A stretch of 64,000 bases of DNA from Candidatus Thioglobus pontius (GCA_014384345.1 JACNGB010000049.1:16742-80741); one strand, 5' to 3'. Counted from the stretch's first letter, positions 10,243 through 22,214 are shown. Translations and numbers: made by a program. The notes: generated by a model not told the origin, from the sequence alone.

Positions 10243-11334
10243 ATGAAAATTGGTGTACTTGGCGCAGGCCAACTTGGCAGAATGATGGCAATTTCAGGCT
10301 ATCCTTTAAATCATCAATTTGGCTTCTCTGGCAACTCAAACAATGAGCCTTCTGCATTGCTTGGACACATGTTTGCACTGGAAGATAATGCAGACAATGT
10401 TGAATCACTAGTTGCCTTTGCTGATGTTATTACTTATGAAAGTGAAAATACTGATGTTGAGGTAGTCAGAGAAATTAATAAAGACGTTCAAGTTTATCCA
10501 GGTGAAAAATCACTATTTATTACGCAACACCGTGGTCGTGAAAAAGCTTTATTTGACCAACTAAGCATTCCTTGTGCGCCATATCAAATGGTTAACTCTG
10601 AACAAGATTTGATCGATGCGGTAGATAACATTGGCTTACCGGCTATTTTAAAAACAGCAACTGAAGGCTACGATGGCAAAGGTCAATTTCTAATTCGTGA
10701 AACGAGTCAAATTGCTGATGCTTGGAAAAGCATGAATGGTGTTGAGTCCATTCTTGAAGGTTTTGTTAATTTTAAACGTGAGCTTTCTTTGATTGCAGTG
10801 CGCGGTATTGACAATGATCATAAATACTACCCTTTGGTTGAAAATACACATCACGATGGAATTTTACGACTTACCATTGCCCCTGCACAAGCCATTAATT
10901 CTGAAGTGCAAAAAACAGCCGAACATTACATGCAAACCTTGTTAGATGAAATGGATCATGTTGGTGTGCTGACTATTGAGTTATTTGAAACTGAAGATGG
11001 TTTAGTTGTAAACGAGATGGCGCCTCGCGTTCATAATTCGGGCCACTGGAGTATTGAAGGTGCTAACACATCACAATTTGAAAACCATGTGCGCGCCATT
11101 AGCGGCATGCCGTTGGGCGATACATCACCCACTCATCCATTTAGCGCCATGATTAATATTATTGGTGAAATTGGACCAACTGATTTAGCACTTAAAATGT
11201 CAAATGCGCACTTGCATTTATACGACAAGGCCGAGCGTGCCGATAGAAAACTAGGGCATATTAACATCACTGCTAATACTCAATCTGAACTAAACGCCAG
11301 CATTGCCACCTTAACCGACTTTTTACCCAACTAA
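10243..11334 (+). CDS. purK: 5-(carboxyamino)imidazole ribonucleotide synthase
   Basis: GVLGAGQLGRMM, ATEGYDGKGQF, NEMAPRVHNSGHWSIEG motifs. Confidence 0.96.
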   Translation: MKIGVLGAGQLGRMMAISGYPLNHQFGFSGNSNNEPSALLGHMFALEDNADNVESLVAFADVITYESENTDVEVVREINKDVQVYPGEKSLFITQHRGREKALFDQLSIPCAPYQMVNSEQDLIDAVDNIGLPAILKTATEGYDGKGQFLIRETSQIADAWKSMNGVESILEGFVNFKRELSLIAVRGIDNDHKYYPLVENTHHDGILRLTIAPAQAINSEVQKTAEHYMQTLLDEMDHVGVLTIELFETEDGLVVNEMAPRVHNSGHWSIEGANTSQFENHVRAISGMPLGDTSPTHPFSAMINIIGEIGPTDLALKMSNAHLHLYDKAERADRKLGHINITANTQSELNASIATLTDFLPN

Positions 11335-11339
11335 AAACT

Positions 11340-11651
11340 ATGTCTGACGAATACAACTGGCCTGCATCCATTCTTTATCATCCAATGGGTGACCCAATTA
11401 ACATCAAGCCGATTGATGACAATCCTTCTTTTGGTGAAGATGAATTAGCAACCTTTATTGGCGGACCTATTGATCAAATTAAGCTTGATAATGGTATGCT
11501 GATAGTCAACGAACAAGGCAAAGAGATGGGGTTGGCACTCAATGATATGGCCAGTAAAAATGGTTATTCGCTATATGGTAATGTTATGTTTGTGCCGAAG
11601 ATCATTCAACCGGCACCTGAACCGATTAAGTTCGATATCAAAAATCTATAA
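11340..11651 (+). CDS. Small protein, possibly DUF3846-like
   Basis: MLIVNEQGKEMGLALNDMASKNGYSLYGNVMFV resembles DUF3846-type segments; family guess. Confidence 0.5.
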   Translation: MSDEYNWPASILYHPMGDPINIKPIDDNPSFGEDELATFIGGPIDQIKLDNGMLIVNEQGKEMGLALNDMASKNGYSLYGNVMFVPKIIQPAPEPIKFDIKNL

Positions 11652-12239
11652 CACTATTGCACTAGGCAACACAGAGATAACCAACAGGATGGCCATGGTT
11701 CGATTGAACCACTGATAGTGGGCATCTGTTTTAATCAATTTCTTCATTTGAGATCCTAGAAACAACCAAGATCCATTACATGGAAAAATAGCAACCATAA
11801 AACTTAAAGCTAATACCCACGTAGTTGACTGTATGTTAACGCTTGAGGTAAATGCACCAATTCCACTAAAAATCATCACCCAAGCTTTTGGATTGACCCA
11901 TTGAAATAATACAGCTTGAATAAAACTTAACGGTTTGATTTGGCTATTGATTGATTGCTGCTTTTTGGTCATAAATAATTTATAAGCCAAATACAGCAAA
12001 TAACCAACACCCAGTATTTTAATCATATTATGCACCAACGGAAATTTGACCACGATTGAATCTAGGCCAAAACCAACTGCCAATAACATCATTGGAAAGC
12101 CGATAGCGATGCCGAATAAGTGCGGTATAGATCGCTTGATGCCGAAATTTAATCCGGAAGCAAGAATCATAATATTGTTGGGACCTGGAGTAATAGTCAT
12201 CACCACAGCAAATAGAAAAATGGATAATAAATTATCCAT
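11646..12239 (-). CDS. LysE/RhtB family amino acid exporter
   Basis: TPGPNNIMILASGLNFG, multiple TM segments, QWVNPKAWVM. Confidence 0.92.
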   Translation of the reverse strand: MDNLLSIFLFAVVMTITPGPNNIMILASGLNFGIKRSIPHLFGIAIGFPMMLLAVGFGLDSIVVKFPLVHNMIKILGVGYLLYLAYKLFMTKKQQSINSQIKPLSFIQAVLFQWVNPKAWVMIFSGIGAFTSSVNIQSTTWVLALSFMVAIFPCNGSWLFLGSQMKKLIKTDAHYQWFNRTMAILLVISVLPSAIVL

Positions 12240-12570
12240 TGCTAAACTTAACCTTAAAGCTTTCTGCCAAACTAACTTCTAATTGGTAAGCTTCCTTTTC
12301 ACTGATAGGCTTGTCACGCAAATGCTGAATAACATGAATCATCTCATGACAAAACGCGGTGATAAACTTATCTATTGATAGGTTTTTATCAATATCGATA
12401 TAGAATTTTCCTTCGCCTTCATGATCTGTCCAAGCTTGAGCGTTTTTCACGACTTTGATTTTTAGATCAACATCAATTTGTTTCTTGATGTTTAATGCCT
12501 GGGAACAGAAAACATAAAGATCTTTTGCCAATCTTTGTTGAACACTCGACCCACCTTCAACATAGATCAT
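12232..12570 (-). CDS. Putative zinc metalloprotease-like (SprT-like) protein
   Basis: FCHEMIHVIQHLRD HExxH motif. Confidence 0.55.
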   Translation of the reverse strand: MIYVEGGSSVQQRLAKDLYVFCSQALNIKKQIDVDLKIKVVKNAQAWTDHEGEGKFYIDIDKNLSIDKFITAFCHEMIHVIQHLRDKPISEKEAYQLEVSLAESFKVKFSNG

Positions 12571-12573
12571 GAA

Positions 12574-12948
12574 CTAGCCAAATTCTTTCTCTAAATAAGC
12601 TTTAATGTCAGCTGACTCAAACATCCAGGTTACTTTGCCGTTCTCAGTAATTTTCAAACAAGGCACTTGGACTTTGCCTGTTTCTTTCATCATTTCTTCA
12701 CGATACATGCCACCACGGGTTTGTGCGTTACGCGTTACAATATTAATGTTTAAACGTCTAATAACGCGTCTAGTGATAATACAAAATGGGCAAGCGAAAA
12801 ACTGATAAAGCTCAATATCCTGTGCTTTTTTGTCAGCAACCGCTTGAGCTTCAGCGTCTCTTTTTACTTTTTTGACTGGAATTAATCGACTGATTAACGC
12901 AATCAATGCGCCCAGACCATTTCTAAATGCTTTTAATAAAATTTTCAT
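12574..12948 (-). CDS. Glutaredoxin / GST N-terminal domain protein
   Basis: YQFFACPFCIITRRVIRRLNI CPFC redox motif, VPCLKI cis-Pro, N-terminal anchor segment. Confidence 0.85.
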   Translation of the reverse strand: MKILLKAFRNGLGALIALISRLIPVKKVKRDAEAQAVADKKAQDIELYQFFACPFCIITRRVIRRLNINIVTRNAQTRGGMYREEMMKETGKVQVPCLKITENGKVTWMFESADIKAYLEKEFG

Positions 12949-12953
12949 GTTGT

Positions 12954-13787
12954 TTATTTCCTGTTTTCAAATGCCGTCAATGTATTTTCAAGTAATGTGG
13001 CGATCGTCATTGGTCCGACACCACCTGGCACTGGCGTGATCCAAGCTGCATTAACACTCGCCGCGTCAAAATCTACATCGCCAACTAATTTTCCACTATC
13101 AAGGCGATTAATACCCACATCAATAACAACAGCACCCGGCTTAATCCAGTCACCTTGAATCATCTGCGCAATACCAACAGCAGCAACCACAACATCAGCT
13201 TGACGAAGTTTTCCTGATAAATCTGTGGTTCTACTATTGCAAATAGTCACGGTTGCACGTGCATTTAACAACTCCATAGCCATTGGGCGACCCACAATAT
13301 TAGACGCACCAACGACCACACAATTTTTACCCACTAGATCAATACCCGTTGTGGCCAACATAGTCATGACACCCTTAGGCGTGCACGGGCGCAAATAAGC
13401 CTTATTTTGCATCAATTTGCCGATATTTTCACTATGAAAACCATCTACATCTTTTTCGGGAGAAATAGTCTCAATCACTAAATTTGCATCTAAATGTGCC
13501 GGCAAAGGCAGCTGCACTAAAATGCCATCAATTTTATCGTCGTTATTAAGACGTTCAATTTCATCCAATAATTGCTGTTGGGTGATATCGGCTGGTTTGT
13601 TAATTTTTTCTGAATAAAAACCCACTTCCTTGCAAGCATTATCTTTGTTACGAACATACACAGCAGAGGCAGGATCGTCGCCCACTAAAATGACTGCTAA
13701 ACCAGGTGCCCGGTCTAATTTTCCAACTTTTTTAGCAATATCATTACGCAAATCTTGGGCAATTTTCTTACCATCAATAATCTTCAT
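12954..13787 (-). CDS. folD: Bifunctional methylenetetrahydrofolate dehydrogenase/cyclohydrolase
   Basis: [47 protein letters not shown] motifs. Confidence 0.97.
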   Translation of the reverse strand: MKIIDGKKIAQDLRNDIAKKVGKLDRAPGLAVILVGDDPASAVYVRNKDNACKEVGFYSEKINKPADITQQQLLDEIERLNNDDKIDGILVQLPLPAHLDANLVIETISPEKDVDGFHSENIGKLMQNKAYLRPCTPKGVMTMLATTGIDLVGKNCVVVGASNIVGRPMAMELLNARATVTICNSRTTDLSGKLRQADVVVAAVGIAQMIQGDWIKPGAVVIDVGINRLDSGKLVGDVDFDAASVNAAWITPVPGGVGPMTIATLLENTLTAFENRK

Positions 13788-13792
13788 TTTTT

Positions 13793-14545
13793 TTAACCTT
13801 TGTTATTGGGTGCTAATGCAGCCAGCACCTTGTCTAAATCATCTTGGGTGTCCACGCCAAAACCTGTATCACCACACGCATTTTCCACATGAACATCAAA
13901 TCCTTCATTGAGTACGGTGAGCTGCTCAAGTTTTTCAACTTGCTCCAAACGTGAACTGTCCATCTTTAAATATTGTTTGATAAAAGCGCTGCGATAGGCG
14001 TAAATACCAATATGCTTGTGACATAGAGATAAATCAAAATCTTGCATTTCTCTAAAATAAGGGATGGGTGCGCGAGAAAAATATAACGCCCTACCAAATT
14101 TATCAAATACCACCTTAACGCAATTTGGATCTAGGTATTGCACCTTATCAGCAACAGGCTCGCACAAGGTGGCCATCTGCATTTGGCTTTTGTGTAAATT
14201 ATCAGCCACTTGATTAATCACTGCCGGATCCAACATAGGCTCATCACCCTGAACATTAACAACAATCTCATCATCGTCAATATTAAGCGTTGTTAGCACC
14301 TCAGCAATTCTCGAAGTGCCCGAGGTATGTTCATTGTTTGTCATACAAACAGTGGCGCCAAATGCCTCACAAGCCTGCGCAACGCGCTGATCATCAGTGG
14401 CGACAATAACCTGCGATGCACCACTTTTTATGGCATTTTCATAAGTCAGTTGAATTAAAGGCTTGCCATGAATATCTTTTAGTAGTTTTGCAGGCAGTCT
14501 GCTGGAAGCATAACGAGCTGGAATGATGACGCTAAAGCTCATCAA
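13793..14545 (-). CDS. kdsB: 3-deoxy-manno-octulosonate cytidylyltransferase
   Basis: [36 protein letters not shown] motifs. Confidence 0.96.
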   Translation of the reverse strand: MMSFSVIIPARYASSRLPAKLLKDIHGKPLIQLTYENAIKSGASQVIVATDDQRVAQACEAFGATVCMTNNEHTSGTSRIAEVLTTLNIDDDEIVVNVQGDEPMLDPAVINQVADNLHKSQMQMATLCEPVADKVQYLDPNCVKVVFDKFGRALYFSRAPIPYFREMQDFDLSLCHKHIGIYAYRSAFIKQYLKMDSSRLEQVEKLEQLTVLNEGFDVHVENACGDTGFGVDTQDDLDKVLAALAPNNKG

Positions 14546-14707
14546 TCAATCTAGCTTTCTAGCTTCTTCTTCTAACAGCACTGGAATGCCGTCTTCAATT
14601 GGATAAGCCAAACCACTAGTTTTACAAATAAGCTCATCACCCACTTGTTCTAGGGGTGCTTTAGATTTTGGGCATACTAATAATTTTAATAATTCTTGAT
14701 CGATCAT
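14546..14707 (-). CDS. Trm112/YcaR family small protein (not in the ORF track)
   Basis: Reverse translation [53 protein letters not shown]; sits between kdsB and lpxK. Confidence 0.92.
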   Translation of the reverse strand: MIDQELLKLLVCPKSKAPLEQVGDELICKTSGLAYPIEDGIPVLLEEEARKLD

Positions 14708-15651
14708 AATTTTGCGTCTAGCTTAGTCAGAAAATCTTCGCTCAAATTGACTTCAACATGTAAATACCACATACGGTCATTAGCGAACTCACTACATTTT
14801 ACACAATCCTTTGCCGTCATAATAATCGGATGCTCGTCATCAAATGCCAAATCCTTATCCACATAAGGGTGATGATCTTTAAATTCATGGCGATACAAAA
14901 TAGCGCAAAGATGTTTAATAACATCAAAAAACCTTTGTGGATGGCCAATACCGGCCACACCATGACACACCTTTTTAATGAAAAAATCTAGCGGCTGTTG
15001 CTCACCTGTTAATACATTGACAAAAAATTTAGGCTCTAATCTTGCGGTAATTTCACCTGCTTGTATTGCGCCATTATTGATCACAAAATCCACCTCATTA
15101 AGTCGTGATTGTGACTCCCTGAGTGGTCCAGCCGGCAAGAAAAATCCATTGCCAAATCGACGTCTACCATCAACCACTGCTATCTCAACATCCCTACCCA
15201 TGGCGTAATGCTGTAAGCCATCATCACTAACAACAACGTCTGGCTGATGCTGCTCAATAAGATCATAAACCGCCTTGGAGCGATCCTTATTAACCATTAC
15301 AGGCGCGCCTGTTTGCGTGACAATCAACAAGGGTTCGTCACCTGATAAGATGGCGTTCGTATCAACATCCACCAGCAAACTACCAGACACATGTGAACCG
15401 CCATAACCTCTAGATACCACACCTACTCGCTTTCCTTGTTGTTGAAAATGCTTGACCAGTTTAATAACAATTGGTGTCTTGCCACTACCGCCAACGGTAA
15501 TATTACCCACTACCACGACGGGAACCTTAAATTGATTAGTCGTAAAAACCCCAATTCGATAGAGCATTCTACGCAAGCTACTTAATGCATAAAAAACACC
15601 GGAGATCGGCAACAGTAAATAATTAACAACCCCCCGAGTATTTAAATCCAT
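14704..15651 (-). CDS. lpxK: Tetraacyldisaccharide 4'-kinase
   Basis: [15 protein letters not shown] Walker [26 protein letters not shown] motifs. Confidence 0.96.
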   Translation of the reverse strand: MDLNTRGVVNYLLLPISGVFYALSSLRRMLYRIGVFTTNQFKVPVVVVGNITVGGSGKTPIVIKLVKHFQQQGKRVGVVSRGYGGSHVSGSLLVDVDTNAILSGDEPLLIVTQTGAPVMVNKDRSKAVYDLIEQHQPDVVVSDDGLQHYAMGRDVEIAVVDGRRRFGNGFFLPAGPLRESQSRLNEVDFVINNGAIQAGEITARLEPKFFVNVLTGEQQPLDFFIKKVCHGVAGIGHPQRFFDVIKHLCAILYRHEFKDHHPYVDKDLAFDDEHPIIMTAKDCVKCSEFANDRMWYLHVEVNLSEDFLTKLDAKL

Positions 15652-15657
15652 TTAGAT

Positions 15658-16089
15658 TTATTTAAAACACTCATTTGAATTTTCAAATTTCTTCTCGGTA
15701 AATCTTAAAAATCCTGCGGCAATGGTTAATATCAAAATTGCAACAACCATAATTAACACATTGAACTTATCTGCAGAAACTAATTCTTTCATGTCAATGA
15801 CTAGGAATCTAGTGATGGCTGTGATGGCAATAAAGATTAAGAAAATAACTGGCAGTCGATGAGTTTTAAAATAAATACCCGTCATCGCGCCTAATTCTAA
15901 ATAGATGAATAATAGCAAGATATCTTTAAGTGATGCAAAGCCAGACTCATGTTGCATGATGATTAGGTATTCACCAATGGCTGACCAAACAATCGTACCC
16001 CCAATAACAAACAAACCGACAACATGAAAAACCTCAATTAAAAAATCTCCCAACTGATCAATCCGATCTTTTGCTGTTAACTTCTCCAT
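15658..16089 (-). CDS. PsiE-like phosphate-starvation-inducible membrane protein
   Basis: Four TM segments; LLLFIYLELGAMTGIYFKTHRLPVIFLIFIAITAITR. Confidence 0.75.
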   Translation of the reverse strand: MEKLTAKDRIDQLGDFLIEVFHVVGLFVIGGTIVWSAIGEYLIIMQHESGFASLKDILLLFIYLELGAMTGIYFKTHRLPVIFLIFIAITAITRFLVIDMKELVSADKFNVLIMVVAILILTIAAGFLRFTEKKFENSNECFK

Positions 16090-16149
16090 TCCCTTCCCCT
16101 CATTATTTAGTTATTTACAAAGTGCTAATTATGACAAAATATCAGCACC

Positions 16150-17385
16150 ATGAGTATCGAATTTGACATTTCTAACCAGTATTTGCGATCAAATCGCAAA
16201 AAAGGCTTTGTATCCTTTATTTCTGGCGTGTCAATGATAGGGTTGATTTTAGGTGTGATGACACTAGTGACGGTTTTATCGGTCATGAATGGCTTTCATC
16301 AGGAGCTTCGAGATCGAGTATTAAGCGCCATATCGCATTCATACATTAGTGATTATGATGGCGCTCTATCCAACTGGAAAGCTGCACAAACAACCATCAA
16401 TCAAACACCTCATGTTATTAACTCTGCCCCTTATATTGAAAAATACGCCCTACTCAACACCGCCAGTGGTGCTCAAGGAATTAGCATTCGAGGTGTTATC
16501 CCTGAGCTAGAAACACAAACCTCGGTACTATTAGACAATATGAAGCTGGGTGATAGTAACCTCACCAAATCTGACATATTGCTCGGATCTGGATTAGCAA
16601 CACAATTAGGTGTTACGCTTGGCGACAAGGTAACATTGCTCACCCCACAACTTTCCTCAAGCATTATTGGCGTTCAGCCGCGCTTTAAGCGCTTTAATGT
16701 CTCGGGCATATTTGATGCTGGCGTCAATGAGTACGATAACAATTTGGCGTTTATTCAGCTTCATCAAGCACAAGTGCTTTACTCAATGAAAGATAAGGTG
16801 AGTGGCATTCGACTCAAAGTGGATGACCTATTCAATGCCAAGTCTATTACCCAAACAGCGGTTAAACATTTAGGCGATCATCAATACTACGGCATTGATT
16901 GGACACAGCAAAAAGCTAATTTTATTAAAGCGCTAAATCTTGAAAAACAAATGATTGGTATTGTTCTGTCACTCATTATTGCTGTTGCTGCCTTTAACAT
17001 TGTTTCAATGATGGTGATGGTGGTAACCGACAAAACCGCAGATATTGCTATTTTACGTACCCTAGGTATGACCCCAAAACGCATTGTTAAAGTGTTTTTC
17101 TACCAAGGGCTCACCATTGGTATTATCGGTATTGTGATTGGCTTGATATTAGGTGTATTGCTGGCTTTAAACATTGAAGCTATTGTGAGTGGTATTGAGG
17201 CGTTACTAGGGTTTGAATTCTTTCCAAAAGATGTATTCTATATCAACCGATTCCCTTCTGACATACAGCTCAACGATATTATCATGATTGCCTTAGGTGC
17301 TTTTATATTGGTAATACTCGCCTCTATTTATCCTGCCAAACGTGCTGGCAAAGTGGCGATTGCCAAGGTGTTAAATCATGAGTAG
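16150..17385 (+). CDS. lolC: Lipoprotein-releasing ABC transporter permease
   Basis: SRLSV-type MacB/FtsX permease; GVMTLVTVLSVMNGFHQELRDRVL, DIAILRTLGMTPKRI; followed by lolD. Confidence 0.9.
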   Translation: MSIEFDISNQYLRSNRKKGFVSFISGVSMIGLILGVMTLVTVLSVMNGFHQELRDRVLSAISHSYISDYDGALSNWKAAQTTINQTPHVINSAPYIEKYALLNTASGAQGISIRGVIPELETQTSVLLDNMKLGDSNLTKSDILLGSGLATQLGVTLGDKVTLLTPQLSSSIIGVQPRFKRFNVSGIFDAGVNEYDNNLAFIQLHQAQVLYSMKDKVSGIRLKVDDLFNAKSITQTAVKHLGDHQYYGIDWTQQKANFIKALNLEKQMIGIVLSLIIAVAAFNIVSMMVMVVTDKTADIAILRTLGMTPKRIVKVFFYQGLTIGIIGIVIGLILGVLLALNIEAIVSGIEALLGFEFFPKDVFYINRFPSDIQLNDIIMIALGAFILVILASIYPAKRAGKVAIAKVLNHE

Positions 17386-18049
17386 TATTATCCACTGCAG
17401 AGGTCTCAACTATCGCTATGAGGATGGATCTCAACAAAATCAAATTATCAATAATCTTAATCTTGAAGTGCAAGCACAAGAATCAATTGCGATTTTAGGC
17501 CAGTCAGGCTGTGGCAAATCCACTTTGCTAAATTTATTGGGTGGCATTGATCGGCCTAGTAGTGGTCAAGTAATTATTAACAACACAGACCTATCAACCC
17601 TAAATGAGACTCAAATTACACAGCTTAGAGCTGACAACTTAGGCTTTGTTTATCAATTTCACCATTTACTTAAAGATTTCAGCGCGATCAACAATGTCAT
17701 GATGCCACTGCTCATTCAAGGCATTGATAAAAAATCCGCCCAACAAGCAGCAACAAAAATGCTAACCAGTATCGGTCTTGAGCATCGTTACAACCACCTT
17801 CCTAGTGAATTATCAGGCGGTGAAAGACAACGCGTTGCTATTGCTAGAGCGCTGATTACACAGCCAAAATGCTTGTTGGCGGATGAGCCAACTGGCAATC
17901 TTGATCGTCAAAATGCTGATGAGGTATTGAATTTAATGATTAAACTTAATCAAACGCACAATAGCGCCTTGGTTATTGTTACTCACGATGAGCGAATTGC
18001 AGAAAAAATGCAACGAGTATTGGTATTGGAAAATGGTCAGTTTAGCTAA
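17378..18049 (+). CDS. lolD: Lipoprotein-releasing ABC transporter ATP-binding protein
   Basis: [42 protein letters not shown] motifs. Confidence 0.95.
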   Translation: MSSIIHCRGLNYRYEDGSQQNQIINNLNLEVQAQESIAILGQSGCGKSTLLNLLGGIDRPSSGQVIINNTDLSTLNETQITQLRADNLGFVYQFHHLLKDFSAINNVMMPLLIQGIDKKSAQQAATKMLTSIGLEHRYNHLPSELSGGERQRVAIARALITQPKCLLADEPTGNLDRQNADEVLNLMIKLNQTHNSALVIVTHDERIAEKMQRVLVLENGQFS

Positions 18050-18410
18050 TGGACGAACTCTTTCTCGTCAGCACGTTGTTTTCATCAACGTAACATAAAG
18101 TTGGCGCAAAATTTTTAACTTCTTCTTCATCATAGCTTGCATAGGAAGCAATAATCAACAAGTCGCCAACCGCTGCTTTATGAGCAGCTGCACCGTTAAC
18201 TGAAATAACCCCGGTATTTTCTTTGCCACGAATGGCGTACGTGGTAAAACGATTACCATTTGCAATGTTATAGATTTGAATTTGCTCAAAAGTACCAATG
18301 CCGGCTGCATCTAATAACGCACCATCAATTTCACACGAACCTTCATAATCCACCTCAGAGGCAGTAGCAGTTACTCGATGAAGCTTGGCCTTTAAAAATG
18401 TTCTTTGCAT
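18042..18410 (-). CDS. panD: Aspartate 1-decarboxylase
   Basis: [21 protein letters not shown], ending in [14 protein letters not shown] self-processing site. Confidence 0.95.
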   Translation of the reverse strand: MQRTFLKAKLHRVTATASEVDYEGSCEIDGALLDAAGIGTFEQIQIYNIANGNRFTTYAIRGKENTGVISVNGAAAHKAAVGDLLIIASYASYDEEEVKNFAPTLCYVDENNVLTRKSSSIS

Positions 18411-18515
18411 AATCGTTTATTTTAGATAATTAAAGATGTTCTTTGACAAAAATTACAAGATTGATATTTTTATTTTTTACAAGGTAAATTATTTTTACAC
18501 TGTTAAAACAAAAGA

Positions 18516-19646
18516 TTAGCCTAACAATTGGATCATAATACCTGCTGCAATAGCAGAGCCAATAACACCCGCCACATTAGGACCCATAGCATGCATTAAC
18601 AAGAAATTATGCGGATTTGACTCTAGCCCCACTTTGTTAGAGACGCGCGCTGCCATTGGTACAGCGGACACACCGGCCGAACCAATTAACGGGTTAATTT
18701 TATTCTTGCTGAATAGATTCATGGCTTTAGCCATTAACAAGCCACTAGCTGTACCAATCGCAAATGCAACCATACCTAACAGCAAAATACCCAAGGTTTC
18801 TGGTTGCAAGAACTTATCTGCCATAAGCTTTGAACCAACTGCCAAACCTAAGAAGATTGTTACAATATTGATTAGCGCGTTTTGAGTAGTATCGCTTAAG
18901 CGATCAACCACGCCAGATTCTTTCATTAAATTACCAAAGGCAAACATACCCAATAATGGCGCCGCGTCTGGCAATAGCAACGCAACCAACATTAACAACA
19001 TAACCGGGAAAATGATTTTTTCTGCTGTTGACACTTCACGCAATTGCACCATTTCAATTTGGCGTTCTTTTTCAGTGGTTAATGCGCGCATGATTGGCGG
19101 CTGAATTAATGGCACTAATGCCATGTATGAATAAGATGCCACAGCAATTGCACCTAATAATTCTGGTGCCAGTTTACTAGCCACATAAATACTGGTTGGG
19201 CCGTCTGCACCACCAATAATACCAATGGCGGCGGCATCAGTTAAACTGAAATCAAACACACCAGCTGCAGTTAATGCCATAGCGCCAAGTAGTGTTGCAA
19301 AAATACCAAATTGTGCCGCTGCACCGAGTAACAAGGTTTTAGGATTAGCCAATAGTGGACCAAAATCGGTTAATGCACCAACACCCATAAAAATGATCAA
19401 CGGAAAAGCGCCTGACTCAATACCGATCACATAAAACAAGTGCAATATGCCATTACCTTCAGCAATACCCGCACCTGGAATGTTAGCTAAAATCGCACCA
19501 AAGCCAATCGGCAATAGCAACAAAGGCTCAAAATTCTTAATAATGGCAAGATACAATAACAACATGCCAACTAACAACATGAGCCCCTGACCCCATACCA
19601 TTTGGTACAGGCCTGTATTAAACCAAAGTGAATTTAACTGTTCCAT
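18516..19646 (-). CDS. oadB: Oxaloacetate decarboxylase beta subunit (Na+-translocating)
   Basis: [64 protein letters not shown]. Confidence 0.95.
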   Translation of the reverse strand: MEQLNSLWFNTGLYQMVWGQGLMLLVGMLLLYLAIIKNFEPLLLLPIGFGAILANIPGAGIAEGNGILHLFYVIGIESGAFPLIIFMGVGALTDFGPLLANPKTLLLGAAAQFGIFATLLGAMALTAAGVFDFSLTDAAAIGIIGGADGPTSIYVASKLAPELLGAIAVASYSYMALVPLIQPPIMRALTTEKERQIEMVQLREVSTAEKIIFPVMLLMLVALLLPDAAPLLGMFAFGNLMKESGVVDRLSDTTQNALINIVTIFLGLAVGSKLMADKFLQPETLGILLLGMVAFAIGTASGLLMAKAMNLFSKNKINPLIGSAGVSAVPMAARVSNKVGLESNPHNFLLMHAMGPNVAGVIGSAIAAGIMIQLLG

Positions 19647-19662
19647 ATAAAACTCTAATTAA

Positions 19663-21492
19663 TTACGCTAATGATAATAACGTTTGACCTACAGTTACCG
19701 CATCACCCTCTCTAACACTAATATCTGTTACCACGCCACTTCTGGCCGCCTTAATTTCTGTTTCCATCTTCATAGCTTCAAGAATAACTAATACATCACC
19801 CTCATTCACTTTTTGATTGGCAGAAACCATAATTTTCCAAATATTTCCAGACAATGGCGCACCAATTGCTTCGCCACCTGTAGCTGGCGCCTCACTGACG
19901 ATTTCTTTTTGCGCAGTAGGTGCTGCAACAGGCTCGGCAGAAGCAGGCTGCATAGAAGTAATATCACCACCTGCTGACACATCAACCGTATAAGAATTAC
20001 CCTTGAATGACACAGTGTAAGTACCTTCTTCACTATCTGGTGCTGAGCAATTATCACTCTCTTGAGGTATAGGCTCAAAGAAACCTGGATTATTACGATT
20101 TTCTAAGAATGAAATACCTACTTGCGGGAATAAAGCATAGGTCATTAAATCATCAATCTTATTAGCAGCTAGCTGAATATTCTTTTCAGCAACAATTTTG
20201 TCAAATTCTTGCTCTAGAATATGCATTTCCGGGGCAATATTGTCCGCTGGACGACAAGTAATTGGTTTTGAGCCCTCTAATACTTTAACTTGCAAAGCTT
20301 GATCAACATCAGCTGGCGTAGCGCCATACTCACCTTTTAAAACACCAGCAGATTCTTTAGTAATAGTTTTATAGCGCTCACCCGTTAATACATTAAGTAC
20401 TGATTGTGTACCCACAATCTGTGACGTTGGCGTTACTAATGGAATATAGCCTAAATCTTTTCTAACACGCGGAATTTCGGCTAATACTTCATCCATCTTA
20501 TCAGCAGCATTTTGCTCACGCAATTGATTTTCCATATTAGTCAGCATGCCACCAGGCACTTGGGACAACAAGATGCGTGAATCCACACCCTTTAATGAGC
20601 CTTCAAATTTAGCATATTTACAACGAATCGGACGGAAATAGGCATCAATCTCTTCCAACTTTTCTAAATCCAATCCAGTCTTTCTAGGGCTGTTTTCTAA
20701 AATAGAAACCACTGAATTGGTCGCAGAGTGGCCGTAAGTCATACTCATAGAGCCAATCGCTGTATCAACACGATCAATGCCCGCTTCAACCGATTTAATA
20801 ATGGTCGCTGTAGAAAGACCTGTCGTTGCATGTGCGTGCAGCTGAATCGGAATGTCAATGGTTTCTTTAAGTTGTTTGACTAAATCATAGGCAACATATG
20901 GTTGCAACAAACCAGCCATATCTTTAATACACAAAGAATGTGCGCCCATGTCTTCAATACGCTTAGCCATGTCTAGCCAGGTTTGCGTATTATGCACTGG
21001 GCTAACTGTGTAAGAAATAGTGCCTTGAGCATGTTGATCTAACTTAACTGCCTGATCTACAGCAGTTTTTAGATTTCTAACATCATTCATGGCATCAAAA
21101 ATTCTAAACACACCGACGCCATTTTCTGCACAACGATCTACAAATTTACGCACCACATCGTCACTATAGTGACGATAACCTAATAGGTTTTGACCACGCA
21201 ATAACATTTGTTGTGGGGTGTTTGGCATTACCGCTTTAATCTCACGAATGCGGTCCCACGGATCTTCGCCTAAATAGCGAATACATGAATCAAACGTCGC
21301 ACCGCCCCATGATTCTACAGACCAGTAGCCAATTTTGTCTAGCTTGTCAGCAATCGGCAACATGTCGTCAATGCGCATGCGGGTTGCAAAAAGGGATTGG
21401 TGTGCATCTCTGAAAACAAGCTCAGTAATTTCTACTTTTTTGCCTTCAGTATTGGTTGATTTTTTAGTCATATTCCTTAAAAAATTTAGCAT
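19663..21492 (-). CDS. oadA: Oxaloacetate decarboxylase alpha subunit with biotinyl domain
   Basis: ITELVFRDAHQSLFATRMR, C-terminal VILEAMKMETEI biotin site. Confidence 0.95.
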   Translation of the reverse strand: MLNFLRNMTKKSTNTEGKKVEITELVFRDAHQSLFATRMRIDDMLPIADKLDKIGYWSVESWGGATFDSCIRYLGEDPWDRIREIKAVMPNTPQQMLLRGQNLLGYRHYSDDVVRKFVDRCAENGVGVFRIFDAMNDVRNLKTAVDQAVKLDQHAQGTISYTVSPVHNTQTWLDMAKRIEDMGAHSLCIKDMAGLLQPYVAYDLVKQLKETIDIPIQLHAHATTGLSTATIIKSVEAGIDRVDTAIGSMSMTYGHSATNSVVSILENSPRKTGLDLEKLEEIDAYFRPIRCKYAKFEGSLKGVDSRILLSQVPGGMLTNMENQLREQNAADKMDEVLAEIPRVRKDLGYIPLVTPTSQIVGTQSVLNVLTGERYKTITKESAGVLKGEYGATPADVDQALQVKVLEGSKPITCRPADNIAPEMHILEQEFDKIVAEKNIQLAANKIDDLMTYALFPQVGISFLENRNNPGFFEPIPQESDNCSAPDSEEGTYTVSFKGNSYTVDVSAGGDITSMQPASAEPVAAPTAQKEIVSEAPATGGEAIGAPLSGNIWKIMVSANQKVNEGDVLVILEAMKMETEIKAARSGVVTDISVREGDAVTVGQTLLSLA

Positions 21493-21497
21493 GATCC

Positions 21498-21743
21498 TTA
21501 TGCTCCCCTATGCATCTTGATTGCCTGTTCAATCACAAATTTTGTCTCCTCGTCAATCTCTTGTTCGAGGGTTGTTGTGCTGTTATCTTGCTCAGATTCA
21601 TTAGTTGATTTGACCTGAAGCTTTTGAATAATAGCTGACATTGACTTAGTTACAAAAACCAACAACGTCAAAAACAAGAAAACAAAGCCCATACCAAACA
21701 TGGTTAGGTTTAAAGCTTGTGCTAATAAGTCTGCTTGTTCCAT
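21498..21743 (-). CDS. oadG: Oxaloacetate decarboxylase gamma chain
   Basis: Short single-TM protein directly upstream of oadA/oadB; MFGMGFVFLFLTLLVFVT. Confidence 0.88.
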   Translation of the reverse strand: MEQADLLAQALNLTMFGMGFVFLFLTLLVFVTKSMSAIIQKLQVKSTNESEQDNSTTTLEQEIDEETKFVIEQAIKMHRGA

Positions 21744-21764
21744 ACTATTACTCTTTTATTAATT

Positions 21765-21849
21765 TGGTACCGATGGACGGGGTCGAACCGTCACTCCGTG
21801 AGGAACCGGATTTTGAATCCGGCGTGTCTACCAATTCCACCACATCGGC
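21765..21849 (-). tRNA. tRNA-Leu(CAA), CCA encoded
   Basis: Reverse complement GCCGATGTGGTGGAATTGGTAGACACG...GGATTCAAAATCC...GGTTCGACCCC...CATCGGTACCA; anticodon CAA. Confidence 0.95.
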
Positions 21850-21860
21850 AATAAACTGTG

Positions 21861-22079
21861 TTACTTGTGTCTAAAAGTAATTCTACCCTTAGTTAAATCA
21901 TACGGTGTCATCTCAACGGTTACTTTGTCACCTGGAAGAATTCGAATATAGTGTTTACGAATCTTGCCCGAGATATGCGCCAGAACACTATGGCCATTTT
22001 CCAATTCAACCGTAAAAGTTGTATTAGGTAGCTTTTCCTTGACCACGCCTTCTAACTCAATGTAATCGCTTTTTGACAT
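21861..22079 (-). CDS. infA: Translation initiation factor IF-1
   Basis: [66 protein letters not shown]. Confidence 0.98.
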   Translation of the reverse strand: MSKSDYIELEGVVKEKLPNTTFTVELENGHSVLAHISGKIRKHYIRILPGDKVTVEMTPYDLTKGRITFRHK

Positions 22080-22214
22080 AAATATTTTTAAATTTAAACT
22101 TAGTAAATTGGAACATTTTACCCGAATGTCGCGCCGTTAACAAATAAAGGGAAAGACACTTCGAGTTTTTAAATAAGCTATAATTAGCCTATTTTTAGCC
22201 AACGTTACAAACAA

